NCBI GenBank assembly: GCA_943787595.1 | Contig: CALSNA010000004.1 | Location: forward strand, 1-64,000 | Source of the DNA: an uncultured Pseudomonadales bacterium | GTDB lineage: Bacteria; Pseudomonadota; Gammaproteobacteria; Pseudomonadales; Balneatricaceae | Reading direction: 5' to 3' | DNA: 64,000 nucleotides | In this document: positions 18,184-27,237 of the stretch, piece after piece | How positions within the stretch are numbered: position 1 is the first letter of the stretch | Layout of the letters: each line of letters begins with the position of its first letter | Translations under genes and position numbers: made by a program | Notes under the pieces: model-generated | Seen by the model: only the letters and a program-made list of their open reading frames with translations | The model's database searches: none | Told to the model about the DNA's origin: nothing

Positions 18184-18883
18184 GATCAGCCTTTTCTTTC
18201 GGTAGTGCTTGTTTATTAACACTTTCTTCTACTAATAAGCCGTTGTGCATACAAAGGATACGATCACAGTGTTGGGCCATTTGATTATCGTGGGTAACCA
18301 AGACTAGGGTGGAACCAATCTTGGCGTGCAAATTAAATAAAAGCTTACGAATACACTCTCCAGTGCGAGTTTCTAAATTTCCGGTAGGTTCATCCGCCAA
18401 GACTAACCTAGGCGAGTGCACCAATGCCCTGGCAATGGCTACTCGCTGCTGCTCCCCTCCCTATAGTTGTGTAGGGTAGTGCCTCATTCGCTCACCTAAG
18501 CCGAACTGTGTGAGCATGACGCGAGCTTTTTCACGAGCACTGGGCGCACCGGCAATTTCCAGTGGAAGAGTCACGTTATCTAATGCGCTAAGGCTAGGGA
18601 CTAGATGAAAGGACTGAAAAACGATGCCTAACTGGTCTCTGCGTAAATCCGCTAGCTGATCCGCATCAAGGTCCGTCAGAGAGACATTGTCAAAGTAGAC
18701 CTGTCCCGAGCTAGGAATCTCTAGACCAGCCAATAGCAACAGTATAGTGGTTTTACCAGATCCCGAGGGACCAACTATGGCAATACTTTCTCCATTGCCA
18801 ATTGAAAGGTCTAAGCCTTTAAGGATATCAAGCTGTTTGCCTTCCAGTTCGTAGCTCATAGATAATTGCTTCAGTCTTATCAT
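18167..18883 (-). pseudogene. ybbA: YbbA-like ABC transporter ATPase with one in-frame TAG
   Basis: ATPase partner of the adjacent permease, 238 codons, the full family length. Walker A is GPSGSGKTT, the Q-loop VFQSFHLVP, Walker [12 protein letters not shown] and the H-loop LVTHD. The signature should read [16 protein letters not shown], but the serine codon is replaced by TAG at 18461-18463 (codon 141). The frame resumes at once with GGEQQRV. Without read-through the product would lose the signature and Walker B and be inactive. It overlaps the permease start, as is usual for this operon. Confidence 0.85.
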
Positions 18884-20114
18884 GGCTGACCTCTTTAATA
18901 TCTTTCATGATGCTGTATTAACATGAATAACCATTACAGCAACGGATCACCACTATAATACGGTCCATTAAGTTAAGTAATGCTAAAAAATGGACCATGA
19001 TTTATTAGAAAAGGGAAATTGACAAATCTTCTTTAGCTCCATGCCACACTGAGTGTGGTATTAGGTCAAATAGGGAGAGTGGTTTTAAATTCATCAGATT
19101 TCAGCGTATTGATGAAAGATTACTGTGATTTTTTATTCATTCCATTCACCGAACTCATACTTATATTTTTCTATTTTCCTTCTTCAAAGTAGTACAGCGT
19201 TAAACAGATGCTACTATCTCTTTGACATACGAGTAAATAATCAGTCTGTGAATCTTCACTTAAGTCTAGTGATTGCAAATAGTATTTTTTGTTACTTTGT
19301 AGTTGCCAAGTCGGTTCAGTTTCATTTTAGTAAATTGATTTTAAAAGCTGTAGTGATATATTTAATGGGTACGGTGGAGATAAACTATTCGTTGGTGGAA
19401 GAAGGGTGACTACTTTCTCTATTTTGATATATTTGATTGATGCGCACGACAATTTCTGGGTGAATAGAAGTGTATTGTTCTTTCATTTTTGGCATCGTTT
19501 CATATCTTGTTTTTGTGGGTTTTCGACCAACGTAGTTAATATCAAAATCGTCTAGCATTATTTCGTTATTTTTGAGTCGTTCCAGTTAGTTATTTACAAC
19601 AATTTTCCGAAAATCAATTAATGGGGAGTTAATAAGTATGATCACTCCAAGCACAAGCAGCTCGACATAGACATGGCTATCATTTTTTTGTAATGCTCCA
19701 GCCATATTGATCAATATGAAGGTTCAGCTTGTAAAACAATATTATGGAGTAAATCGGTAATCATGTTACATCGATGTATACAAAGCAATTCAGCTAAAGT
19801 GCATATGGACATTGTTTCGGATCACTCTCATAAACAGCACTTACAAAAAATATCATGAGTGCCTACATTCACAATATCAGTATATTGCCACCATTTTTCC
19901 ATAAAGGGGGCAGTCCAGTAAAAGGTAGAGCACTAAGGAATAATATGTAAACAAGTACAAGTAGGATGAGCAGCAATTTCATCAACGTTTATTGCCGGCG
20001 CGTGATGGTATCAATGGTATGACTTAACCTGCGAAAGATGATGACATTAAACTCATTTACCAATGTGGTAGATCAGTAATAGAACCAGTATTTTTCAAAT
20101 GCTTCCTTAAAAAA
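18884..20114. other. Long intergenic region, largely without recognisable genes
   Basis: Apart from the small minus-strand frame at 19385-19558, nothing is supported. A 94-codon plus-strand frame (19125-19409) is hydrophobic and low-complexity without a ribosome site. Frequent stops and AT-rich stretches suggest decayed sequence. Confidence 0.4.
19385..19558 (-). CDS. Possible small protein or gene fragment (57 aa), unknown
   Basis: An ATG-initiated 57-codon frame reads MLDDFDINYVGRKPTKTRYE and then TMPKMKEQYTSIHPEIVVRI. The composition is protein-like (charged, balanced codons), unlike the surrounding decayed sequence. I recognise no family, and it may be the end of a larger lost gene. Confidence 0.3.
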   Translation of the reverse strand: MLDDFDINYVGRKPTKTRYETMPKMKEQYTSIHPEIVVRINQIYQNRESSHPSSTNE

Positions 20115-20381
20115 TCAAAACAATTCACTCCAAAGCAGGGAAATCAGCCAGAAACATCCTGTAAAAGACAATGAGAGTGAAAGCGTGAGAAAGTTTTGCC
20201 ACGACCAGAGAAACAAGCTGGAATAATTGACTCGCTCACCTGCTGCAACTTGTTGTATGTATATAAGAGCTTTGAACATTACTAAACTGATAGTGAGCGC
20301 GTAGCTAAATAGCAATGGGTAAATAGCAAATATGTTCAACAGATGAGGCCTGTGAGCCAACATACTAGCTAAGTAATCCAC
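20115..20381 (-). CDS. Possible truncated integral membrane protein
   Basis: An 88-codon frame with three hydrophobic stretches (residues about 15-40, 55-70, 70-86) around a short polar loop, AAGERVNYSSLFLWSWQ. That layout is like the middle of YciC/UPF0259-type membrane proteins, which go on for about 100 more residues. Here the frame stops where the family would continue. The start would be a GTG. The downstream IS at 20533 lies outside it. It is probably a fragment. Confidence 0.3.
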   Translation of the reverse strand: MDYLASMLAHRPHLLNIFAIYPLLFSYALTISLVMFKALIYIQQVAAGERVNYSSLFLWSWQNFLTLSLSLSFTGCFWLISLLWSELF

Positions 20382-20528
20382 TTAATAATGCAAACAGCAA
20401 AGTATATTTCACAATCGCAGATATGCAGATATATTGCCAGGCTTAATGTTAAGCAAGATCATCACCAGCAATATTAGTGCTATGCTATAGAAAGCAAATA
20501 GCTACTTGGGATTGTTGTTTGGCCAGTA

Positions 20529-20532
20529 GTCT
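20529..20532 (+). repeat. Target-site duplication (GTCT), left
   Basis: GTCT immediately precedes the IS tip and recurs at 21721-21724 after the other tip. A 4-bp duplication is the expected size for the IS407 group. Confidence 0.85.
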
Positions 20533-20603
20533 TGTAACTATCCCCTAAACTAATACACATCACTCGTAGAATTTTTTATAAGATATCCCAGAGCAGTTTT
20601 ACG

Positions 20604-20864
20604 ATGAGCAAACGCATGACCGAAAGCCAAATAGTGGCAATTTTGAAAGAAGCTGACGCTGGTATGGCAATAAAAGATATCTGCCGTAAATATAGCGTAG
20701 CCAATTCAACTGTTTACAAATGGCGAGAAAAGTATGGCGGCATGGAAGCCTCTGATGTTAAACGCTTAAAAGAGCTTGAAGAAGAGAACCGTAGGCTTAA
20801 GCAAATGTACGCTGACTTAAGTCTTAAATCTCAGCTACAGGAAGAAATCATAAAAAAGCTGTAG
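20604..20864 (+). CDS. IS3-family transposase OrfA (copy 2)
   Basis: The 86-aa helix-turn-helix and leucine-zipper subunit, identical in sequence to the copy 1 protein. It starts at ATG 20604 and ends with TAG overlapping the GTG of orfB by one base. Confidence 0.95.
   Translation: MSKRMTESQIVAILKEADAGMAIKDICRKYSVANSTVYKWREKYGGMEASDVKRLKELEEENRRLKQMYADLSLKSQLQEEIIKKL
20852..20858 (+). promoter_or_regulatory. Programmed -1 frameshift site of the IS (copy 2)
   Basis: A AAA AAG, with AAA at 20853-20855 and AAG at 20856-20858 as zero-frame orfA codons. A -1 slip leads exactly into the orfB frame. Confidence 0.8.
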
Positions 20865-21679
20865 TGCCTGTGGCAGAGCGCAAAGTCTGGGCTCAGGAGT
20901 TACAGGCCACACACCAAATCGGTGTAACAATGAGCTGTAAAGTCGTTTCTATAAGCCGAACGGCGTTTTATTATCAGCCAACGCTGACAGATGATAGTGC
21001 CATTATCGATGCACTGAATGACTTGGTGGAAAAACACCAGAGGTGGGGCTTTCCTAAGTGTTTTAAGCGGCTGCGTAAGCTAGGCTATCACTGGAACCAT
21101 AAGCGCGTATATCGCGTGTACACGGAGTTAAAGCTCAACCTTAGGCGCAAATCCAAACGAAGGTTACCGCCAAGAAACCCCGAACCATTAACGGTGCCAA
21201 ATCATCAAGGGCACACATGGTCAATGGACTTTATGAGTGACCAGCTGCATAACAAGGTGCGTTATAGAACATTTAACATCATCGATGACTTTAACCGCCA
21301 GCTATTAGGCATTGATATAGCCACCAGCATTCCATCGTTGCGTGTTATACGTTATTTAGACAGGTTGTGCGAATGGCATGGTTATCCAGAGAAGATTCGG
21401 GTTGATAACGGCAGTGAATTCACGTCAAGCGTGTTTACCGATTGGGCTTTAGCTCACAGTATCAGAATTGACTATATCAAGCCTGGTTGCCCGTATCAAA
21501 ACGGCTATATAGAGCGTTTTAATCGTACATATAGGCATGAAGTATTGGACTTATATTGGTTTAAAAACCTACAGGAGGTTAAGCAGATAACGGACGAATG
21601 GATTGAAATTTATAACACCCAAAGGCCGCATGACTCGCTCAATGATATGACGCCCACTGAGTATAGGAATGCAGCTTAA
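20864..21679 (+). CDS. IS3-family transposase OrfB (copy 2)
   Basis: A 271-aa DDE transposase core, identical to copy 1, with D122, D181 and E217 present. It is probably expressed as an OrfAB fusion through the upstream slippery heptamer. Confidence 0.95.
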   Translation: MPVAERKVWAQELQATHQIGVTMSCKVVSISRTAFYYQPTLTDDSAIIDALNDLVEKHQRWGFPKCFKRLRKLGYHWNHKRVYRVYTELKLNLRRKSKRRLPPRNPEPLTVPNHQGHTWSMDFMSDQLHNKVRYRTFNIIDDFNRQLLGIDIATSIPSLRVIRYLDRLCEWHGYPEKIRVDNGSEFTSSVFTDWALAHSIRIDYIKPGCPYQNGYIERFNRTYRHEVLDLYWFKNLQEVKQITDEWIEIYNTQRPHDSLNDMTPTEYRNAA

Positions 21680-21720
21680 ACTGTCTACGAGGTGGCTGTG
21701 TTAAGAATGGGGTATTTACA

Positions 21721-21724
21721 GTCT
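21721..21724 (+). repeat. Target-site duplication (GTCT), right
   Basis: The four bases right after the IS tip repeat the four before its left tip. Confidence 0.85.
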
Positions 21725-22059
21725 AATTCTATGGTCTGATGGAGATAAAGCAGCTGAAAGCCCTGGAGTAAGGCAATCAAAACCCTTAATTTATGGTGCA
21801 GTTGCTCACTATATTTTCCATCGAGTCGATTTTCTATACACCTCTGTGGTGATTTTTTACTACGCTATTTTGCTATACAGTCGGCAATGGGGTGAATGTG
21901 CTAACTTTTAATGGAAGATAGAATATCTTTGGTAAGGTTCCTGCTAATTACCTTTCTTAAAGAACGGGATTTTTTAAGAGAAGTGTCTACAGATTCAAGC
22001 GGTGTTAATGGCATTATGGCAGAAAGATCAGTGTCATCCAGTGTTACTGCATTGAGATC
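21725..22059. other. Intergenic, no gene seen
   Basis: No frame or motif is supported. It is possibly the decayed body of the IS3 relative whose 3' end follows. Confidence 0.35.
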
Positions 22060-22320
22060 GTACTTCTCAGTTGACCAGTGATGAGATCCAGCGTTTCTTA
22101 TCAGCCTACAAAGTGATCTTAAGCATGAATGAGATAAGTAGCTGTTACGGCAATTCGGTAACAGATATTTTCTTTGGCTGACTGAAACGTGAATAGAGTC
22201 ATCAGGAGTAGCTATGGAGCTTGATTTGAAGCCAGATCAGATGTATTTAATTATATCGAACGATTTTATAGCTAGATAAAAAGGTGTAAGCTGATTCAGT
22301 ATGTGTTTAATTGATTGTCT
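22060..22320 (+). pseudogene. IS3-family transposase OrfB, decayed 3' fragment
   Basis: One frame reads DEIQRFLSAYKVILSMNEIS and then SCYGNSVTDIFFG, followed by a stop and LKRE. This is the OrfB region that normally reads SMS..G.CYDNA..ESFFG.LK.E around the catalytic Glu. Multiple stops follow. It is unrelated in detail to the intact IS of this window, so a second IS3-type lineage once lived here. Confidence 0.65.
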
Positions 22321-22484
22321 GAGCTAGCAAAATAAAACCAATATGCAACGTCAATGAGTTATTGGTCAAATGGTTACATATTGTGTAGAAAGGTTTTATT
22401 ACTTGTCTAAAGCAGATCATTGTTGTGATGTCATACAATCTCAATTGCGCTTGTGCACGCGCTCTTTGGTGAAGCTGTTATCAT

Positions 22485-22892
22485 TTAACAATTAGCACAA
22501 AGACCACGGATTTCTGTTACTGAATTTTCTAATCTGAAATTGGTATTACGACTTATATTTTGTATTGCATCTACAGTGAGCGAGTCACTTACTTCTTGAG
22601 CTTTTCCGCACTCCAAACAAATTGCGAATATGACAGTCTTTCTAATGTTGCAATCGCTGGAATCCAATTGACAAGGTACAAAAGCGTTCAAGCTGTCCAG
22701 TCTATGAATGACTCCAATTTCTAAAAGTTTACTTATCGCTCTGTAAACTTGTAAAGGGGCTTTTAAGCCTCTATCCCGTAGCGCGTCCAGTATAGAATAG
22801 GCGGTTAATGGCTTATCAGCCTCTAATAATGTGTTTAAAACTAAAGATTGATTCTTTGTAAGTCTTGCATCAAATTTGATAGGCGTATTCAT
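22485..22892 (-). CDS. zur: Zinc uptake regulator, Fur family
   Basis: A Fur-family repressor (135 aa) that shuts off zinc import when zinc is plentiful. The N-terminal winged helix covers about residues 10-70 (RLTKNQSLVLNTLLEADKPL, then APLQVYRAISKLLEIGVIHR). The C-terminal dimerisation part carries the structural zinc cysteines in AICLECGKAQE and the terminal GLCANC. Its ATG overlaps the znuB stop by one base (TAATG), so it is the third gene of a znuC-znuB-zur operon. It would be autoregulated through the box upstream of znuC. Confidence 0.92.
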   Translation of the reverse strand: MNTPIKFDARLTKNQSLVLNTLLEADKPLTAYSILDALRDRGLKAPLQVYRAISKLLEIGVIHRLDSLNAFVPCQLDSSDCNIRKTVIFAICLECGKAQEVSDSLTVDAIQNISRNTNFRLENSVTEIRGLCANC

Positions 22893-23740
22893 TACGTTTT
22901 TACCTCAGATTTTAGAGGATCTTTTGAATCTGATTTTATTCGCAATTTTGATTTAAGACGAGGGCCTGGAATGATACTCAAAATAAATAAAACCAGGGCC
23001 GCTACTACAATACTAGGTCCTGAAGGGGTGTCCCATTCCAGCGAACCAAAAAGACCAATAACAACTGAAGCCAAACCTGTCAGTCCCGCTAATACTGCCA
23101 TTTGCTCTGGTGATGTTGAATATTTCCTGGCAGTTGCAGCGGGAATGATCAACAATGCAGTGATCAGTAATACGCCAACAATTTTCATTGATATTGCGAT
23201 TACCAACGACATTAGAATCATAAATATCATTTCAGAGCGTTCAGGTTTAAGACCTTCAGCTCTTGATATCTCAAGACTTACGGTAGAAGCAAAAAACGGG
23301 TGCCAAATTCTCCAAAGGACGATGAGTACTAGTGCACCACCGATCCAGATTGTTAGTAAGTCGAGTCTGTTAATTGCTAAAATATCACCAAATAGAAAGC
23401 CCATGAGGTCAACTCTCACCCAAGTCATGAAGGCTAGTGCTATTAAGCCAATAGCCAGGGCTGAATGTGACAATAATCCGAGCAGTGCGTCAGAAGATAG
23501 GGGAGCCATCCGTTGCAGTAGCAATAAGGTCAACGAGACACTTGCCGAAATAATGAATACTGCCAATGAAATATTCACTTCCAAAAGCAGTGCTAGAGCG
23601 ACTCCAAGTAATGCTGAGTGCGACAATGTGTCGCCAAAGTAAGCTAATCTGCGCCATACAATAAAGCAACCAAGAGGACCAGCCACTGCCGCAACGCCAA
23701 TTCCACCCAGGAGCGCCCTTATAAAAAAATCATCAAGCAT
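22892..23740 (-). CDS. znuB: Zinc ABC transporter permease ZnuB
   Basis: An inner-membrane permease of the zinc importer (282 aa), with about eight hydrophobic helices and the ABC-3 family pattern. Visible blocks are IVWRRLAYFGDTLSHSALLG near the start, LISLIIPAATAR-like sequence (TALLIIPAATARKYS) in the middle, and SLEWDTPSGPSIVVAALVLF at the end. It overlaps znuC by 8 bp and zur by 1 bp, so the three are translationally coupled. Confidence 0.93.
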   Translation of the reverse strand: MLDDFFIRALLGGIGVAAVAGPLGCFIVWRRLAYFGDTLSHSALLGVALALLLEVNISLAVFIISASVSLTLLLLQRMAPLSSDALLGLLSHSALAIGLIALAFMTWVRVDLMGFLFGDILAINRLDLLTIWIGGALVLIVLWRIWHPFFASTVSLEISRAEGLKPERSEMIFMILMSLVIAISMKIVGVLLITALLIIPAATARKYSTSPEQMAVLAGLTGLASVVIGLFGSLEWDTPSGPSIVVAALVLFILSIIPGPRLKSKLRIKSDSKDPLKSEVKT

Positions 23741-24536
23741 CTTGAGTATCTACCTCGTAACTTGAATTACGCTGTTTTGAGCGGTTGTCCTGATCCTCAA
23801 CGGACCCATTCAACCCATGTTTATGATCATGCTTGTGGTCGTATAGGGCTAAACTGGATGCGATTCGTTGACCAAAAAGTGATTTAAACTCAGATGAGGC
23901 AGTAACATTTTTGGGCGTTCCAGAGCAACACACATGACCATTGAGACAGATCACTCTGTCTGTAGTGGACATCACAACGTGTAAATCATGAGATATTAAC
24001 AGAATGCCACAATTCAGATCATTTCTAATAGTCTCAATTAATTTGTACAGTGCCATTTCGCCCGTATAATCAACTCCACGCACTGGTTCATCTAACACTA
24101 ATAATCGTGGGCGTTTAACAATTGCCCGAGCAATAAGTAAGCGTTGGAATTCTCCCCCAGACAGATTCATTATTTGCGCCTTAGCTAAATGTGATATTCC
24201 TGTCACCTTGAGCGCTAGTTTGATATCGTTTTCACTACAGTGATGGGTGAGGTGAAGGAACCTTTCTACATTTAAAGGAAGTGTCCAATCTATACTGATC
24301 TTCTGAGGCACATATCCAACTGTCAAATTTTGCTGACGTTGAGCTCGTCCTGCATCAATGTCAATGACTCCGATTGCCATCTTCGCTGTTGTTGTTTTGC
24401 CCGCGCCGTTTGGGCCAATTAAGGTAACAATCTCGCCGGATTTCACGTCCATAGTTACATCTTGAACTAGCCAGCGACCGGATCGATAAATGCCCGCATG
24501 TTCTAGCTCTACTAGTTTAGCATCTCTGTTCAGCAT
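23733..24536 (-). CDS. znuC: Zinc ABC transporter ATPase ZnuC
   Basis: The ATPase of the zinc importer (267 aa). Walker A is GPNGAGKTT (about residues 38-46), the signature LSGGEFQRLLIARA, Walker B LLVLDEPVRGVD and the H-loop LLISHDLHVV. The C-terminus carries a histidine-rich patch (YDHKHDHKHG), as often seen in ZnuC, possibly metal-sensing. It starts 96 bp from the divergent znuA start, across a Zur box. Confidence 0.93.
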   Translation of the reverse strand: MLNRDAKLVELEHAGIYRSGRWLVQDVTMDVKSGEIVTLIGPNGAGKTTTAKMAIGVIDIDAGRAQRQQNLTVGYVPQKISIDWTLPLNVERFLHLTHHCSENDIKLALKVTGISHLAKAQIMNLSGGEFQRLLIARAIVKRPRLLVLDEPVRGVDYTGEMALYKLIETIRNDLNCGILLISHDLHVVMSTTDRVICLNGHVCCSGTPKNVTASSEFKSLFGQRIASSLALYDHKHDHKHGLNGSVEDQDNRSKQRNSSYEVDTQDA

Positions 24537-24573
24537 TGCTTAATTATCCAATAAATCAGGTTGAATTATGAAT

Positions 24574-24596
24574 GAAATGTTATATCATAACTGTAT
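24574..24596. promoter_or_regulatory. Zur operator between znuC and znuA
   Basis: GAAATGTTATATCATAACTG plus three bases. The left half matches the enterobacterial Zur box GAAATGTTATA in all 11 bases, and the right half (TATAACATTTC expected) in about 6 of 11. It lies in the divergent promoter region and should control both transcripts. Confidence 0.75.
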
Positions 24597-24632
24597 ATTA
24601 TATGGTTTTTAATTAACTAGTTCGAGGAAATC

Positions 24633-25589
24633 ATGCAGTCCATAAATTTTACGTATCTCAAACAGTCTGCTGTATTAGGGGTTGCCCTGTTTGTGGCTGG
24701 AACCTCAGTCGCGAAAGCTGACTTAAATGTAGCGGTCTCTATTAAACCCATACATTCATTAGTTTACTCTGTAATGGAGGGAATCAGCACACCTGATTTG
24801 ATTGTTGAAGCTGGATCTCCTCACACATATTCATTGAAACCGTCACAGGCAAAGCAACTTGAGGAGGCTGATGTTGTATTTTGGGTTGATCACAATATAG
24901 AATCCTTCTTAGAAAAACCCCTTGAAGCAATTGCCACGAATGCGCGATCGGTAGAGCTGGGTAATACCCACGGATTAATTAAATTAACATTGCGTGAGGG
25001 CATTACCTTCGACAGTCATGGACATGCGGAGCATGCAAAAGAAGAACATGATGATCGTGGTAATGGCAACTACAACCCACATGTGTGGCTCGACCCTGTC
25101 AACGCAAAAGTTATGGTTCATAAAATTGCAGAAACTCTGGTTGAACTTGACCCAGTTAATGCCTCAAGGTACAAGGCAAACGCTTACAACCTTGAAGCTG
25201 AGCTTGATCTGCTTACCACGCAAGTGGGCTCAGAATTAGAAGCTGTCAAAGGCAAAGGCTTTGTCGTTTTTCACGATGCTTATCATTATTTTGAGAACCG
25301 CTTCGGTATGACAGCTCTTGGTTCGATAACTGTATCTCCTGAAGTACTTCCAGGAGCCGCTCGTGTGAAGGAACTAAGGGAAAAGGTGAAGGCATTAAAA
25401 GCAATGTGCGTTTTCTCCGAGCCCCAGTTTAAACCAAAATTAGTGGCGACAATTATCGAAGGAACCAATGTGGGTTCTGGTGTCCTTGATCCTCTAGGAG
25501 CAACAATTGATGCAGGTCCAAAACTATATTTCAAATTAATGCAAAATATGAGTGCATCACTGAGAGAGTGTCTTCTGACGGAAAGTTAA
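24633..25589 (+). CDS. znuA: Zinc ABC transporter periplasmic binding protein ZnuA
   Basis: A periplasmic zinc-capture protein of the cluster A-I family (318 aa). The signal peptide spans residues 1 to about 29, ending SVAKA. Zinc-ligand histidines appear in VSIKPIHSL, GSPHTYSLKPSQ, NYNPHVWLDP and VVFHDAYHYF. The variable charged loop is short but His-containing (SHGHAEHAKEEHDD). A ribosome site (GAGGA) precedes the ATG. It is divergent from znuCB-zur, as in enterobacteria. Confidence 0.93.
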   Translation: MQSINFTYLKQSAVLGVALFVAGTSVAKADLNVAVSIKPIHSLVYSVMEGISTPDLIVEAGSPHTYSLKPSQAKQLEEADVVFWVDHNIESFLEKPLEAIATNARSVELGNTHGLIKLTLREGITFDSHGHAEHAKEEHDDRGNGNYNPHVWLDPVNAKVMVHKIAETLVELDPVNASRYKANAYNLEAELDLLTTQVGSELEAVKGKGFVVFHDAYHYFENRFGMTALGSITVSPEVLPGAARVKELREKVKALKAMCVFSEPQFKPKLVATIIEGTNVGSGVLDPLGATIDAGPKLYFKLMQNMSASLRECLLTES

Positions 25590-25741
25590 GAGATCATATG
25601 TGGCCTGCAGGTTAAAATATAGACTTGTATTTGCAGGAAGGCAACGGGTTATCGTCATAAGTCAGCACTAGAGAAAATAATTTTTATCTGTGACTGGCAC
25701 TGGCAGGTCATGTCGTACAGTCAGAGCTATATCTGGTAAAC

Positions 25742-25789
25742 TGATACTCATAAAAAACGCCTTGTGTGGCTTCCTTATGAGTATCTTTT
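25742..25789 (+). terminator. Hairpin terminator downstream of znuA
   Basis: An 11-bp perfect stem (GATACTCATAA with TTATGAGTATC), a loop of about 22 nt and a TTTT tail, about 155 bp after the znuA stop. Confidence 0.55.
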
Positions 25790-27237
25790 CCCAGCAGTTA
25801 CTTTAATTATGCAAAGAAACCGAAACCTCTGCTTGATATTAAGGCTAGTAAGATCATAAGACCATTCAATGTTCCCGGTTAGTTTGCTTATTTTTTGGTT
25901 TATCTTCTTACATAGAACAGTGCTCTTATCGTTTATAACTGTAATCTTGGTAGATACACTTTCCTCAATATGCTCAATTATGACTTTAATTCAGTTATTT
26001 AGATCTATATCAAGGTGGCTAATATGAATTAGTCTGATGTTTGAGTACCATCATGCTCAAATCTTAGTGGTCGCGTTTGTTCTTCTGAACTTCTCAATGG
26101 GTTTCTGATATCTGGAATTAAGTACTTCAGCTACATCTCCCAAATTAGCTTCTTTATCGTTTCCCATGCGGCATACTTCACACTTTTTTTGTGCCCATGG
26201 CGCCATGTAATTTCCTAGTATAATTTTATATGTATAAATTCAATCATGCAGAAAAGGACACAAGAATGTAAAAAAACAAGGAAGTTTGCTTTATGTGGAT
26301 TTTTGCTAATGAGGAAATTACCTTGGCTTTGATTTGGCTCATTATTGCAGATCACTGCTATATCTGAACTGTGTTGTTTGCCGCGCACTAGTTTGGAAAA
26401 GGTTGCTGCCATCTCATCATTCTCAGTATGACTAATAGTAAAGTATGGTTAATAGCCAGAAAAATCTCACGCCAATAAAGGCGATACAAGCAGTAAAGTT
26501 TTGATAGGCCAGCTAAAATCAGTTCACGCCCTGTAGTTTATCACCTCAACATTGAACACCTAGATTAGGATCAGACCCGTACGCAGGGCAATGGTAATGA
26601 ACACGATGGCCAATAAATAATCCGGTTGTCGAACCTTGCGCTTGATGGCCGGCATCCGTTATCCTCACCAGAGTGTTAAATACCGGCTTGAGCCAAGAAT
26701 CTGGTGTCGGTGATTCAGTCTCGGTAGTGCGGTTTCTATATTATCTACGGTGGCAGTTAATGCACTATCAACAGATGGGGTCATTGGCTTTTATCGTGCT
26801 TCGGACACATAGTTTGAGTGTGTCTAAGGTGCCAAACAGCACTATGACATTTCACTACTAACTTTTTATGAGCGGCAGTTGAAGTTTATTTTTTGCTTAT
26901 TATTGTATGTTTTTACGTTATAGGTTTGTACGAAAGCCCCAAGCATAACGGTGATTAATGTATTGTGAAGGTATTACTAATTTACCTTTATCCAGCGTTA
27001 GTTGACTCTGGAAGCTTCAAGTTTGGCTTTTACATGATCAGGGTTTCATGTCCTAATTGCATAAGATAGAGAAAAAATTTATTGAAAAGTAAATAACTGT
27101 TGATGGGAAGGATTACATCAGATTTGGCATAGCCTATCCCTAAAATTAATATTAAAAATTTTAGTCAGCAAAGCAGCTATATATAAACGAAAAAATATTT
27201 TTAAGTTATTTTATTATTACATAATAATGATATTAAT
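25790..27237. other. Long intergenic region with faint gene traces
   Basis: A minus-strand 31-codon frame at 26560-26655 (MPAIKRKVRQPDYLLAIVFI...) looks like the start of a membrane protein that was lost. Frames at 26215-26412 (minus) and 26673-26861 (plus) have no recognisable content. Nothing else is supported. Confidence 0.4.

Larger units (their letters stand above)
20533..21720 (+). mobile_element. IS3-family insertion sequence (IS407-like group), copy 2
   Basis: A complete 1188-bp element with both tips (TGTAACTA ... ATTTACA) and a GTCT target duplication on each side. It is the reverse complement of 1-1188 wherever compared, and both transposase proteins are identical between copies. 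With intact frames, frameshift signal, tips and duplication, it looks recently active. It inserted into non-coding sequence. Confidence 0.97.

Noticed and set aside
15668-18883. Idea that TAG is reassigned to an amino acid in this organism
   Set aside because: Many intact genes here end with TAG and do not continue into conserved sequence, and ybbP also has a frameshift; ordinary pseudogenes explain it better.
19125-19409. 94-codon plus-strand hydrophobic frame
   Set aside because: Low-complexity, AT-driven, no ribosome site and overlaps a better minus-strand frame.
26215-26412. 65-codon minus-strand frame
   Set aside because: No motif, embedded in decayed sequence.
26673-26861. 62-codon plus-strand frame
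   Set aside because: Begins plausibly but has no conserved block or translation signal.
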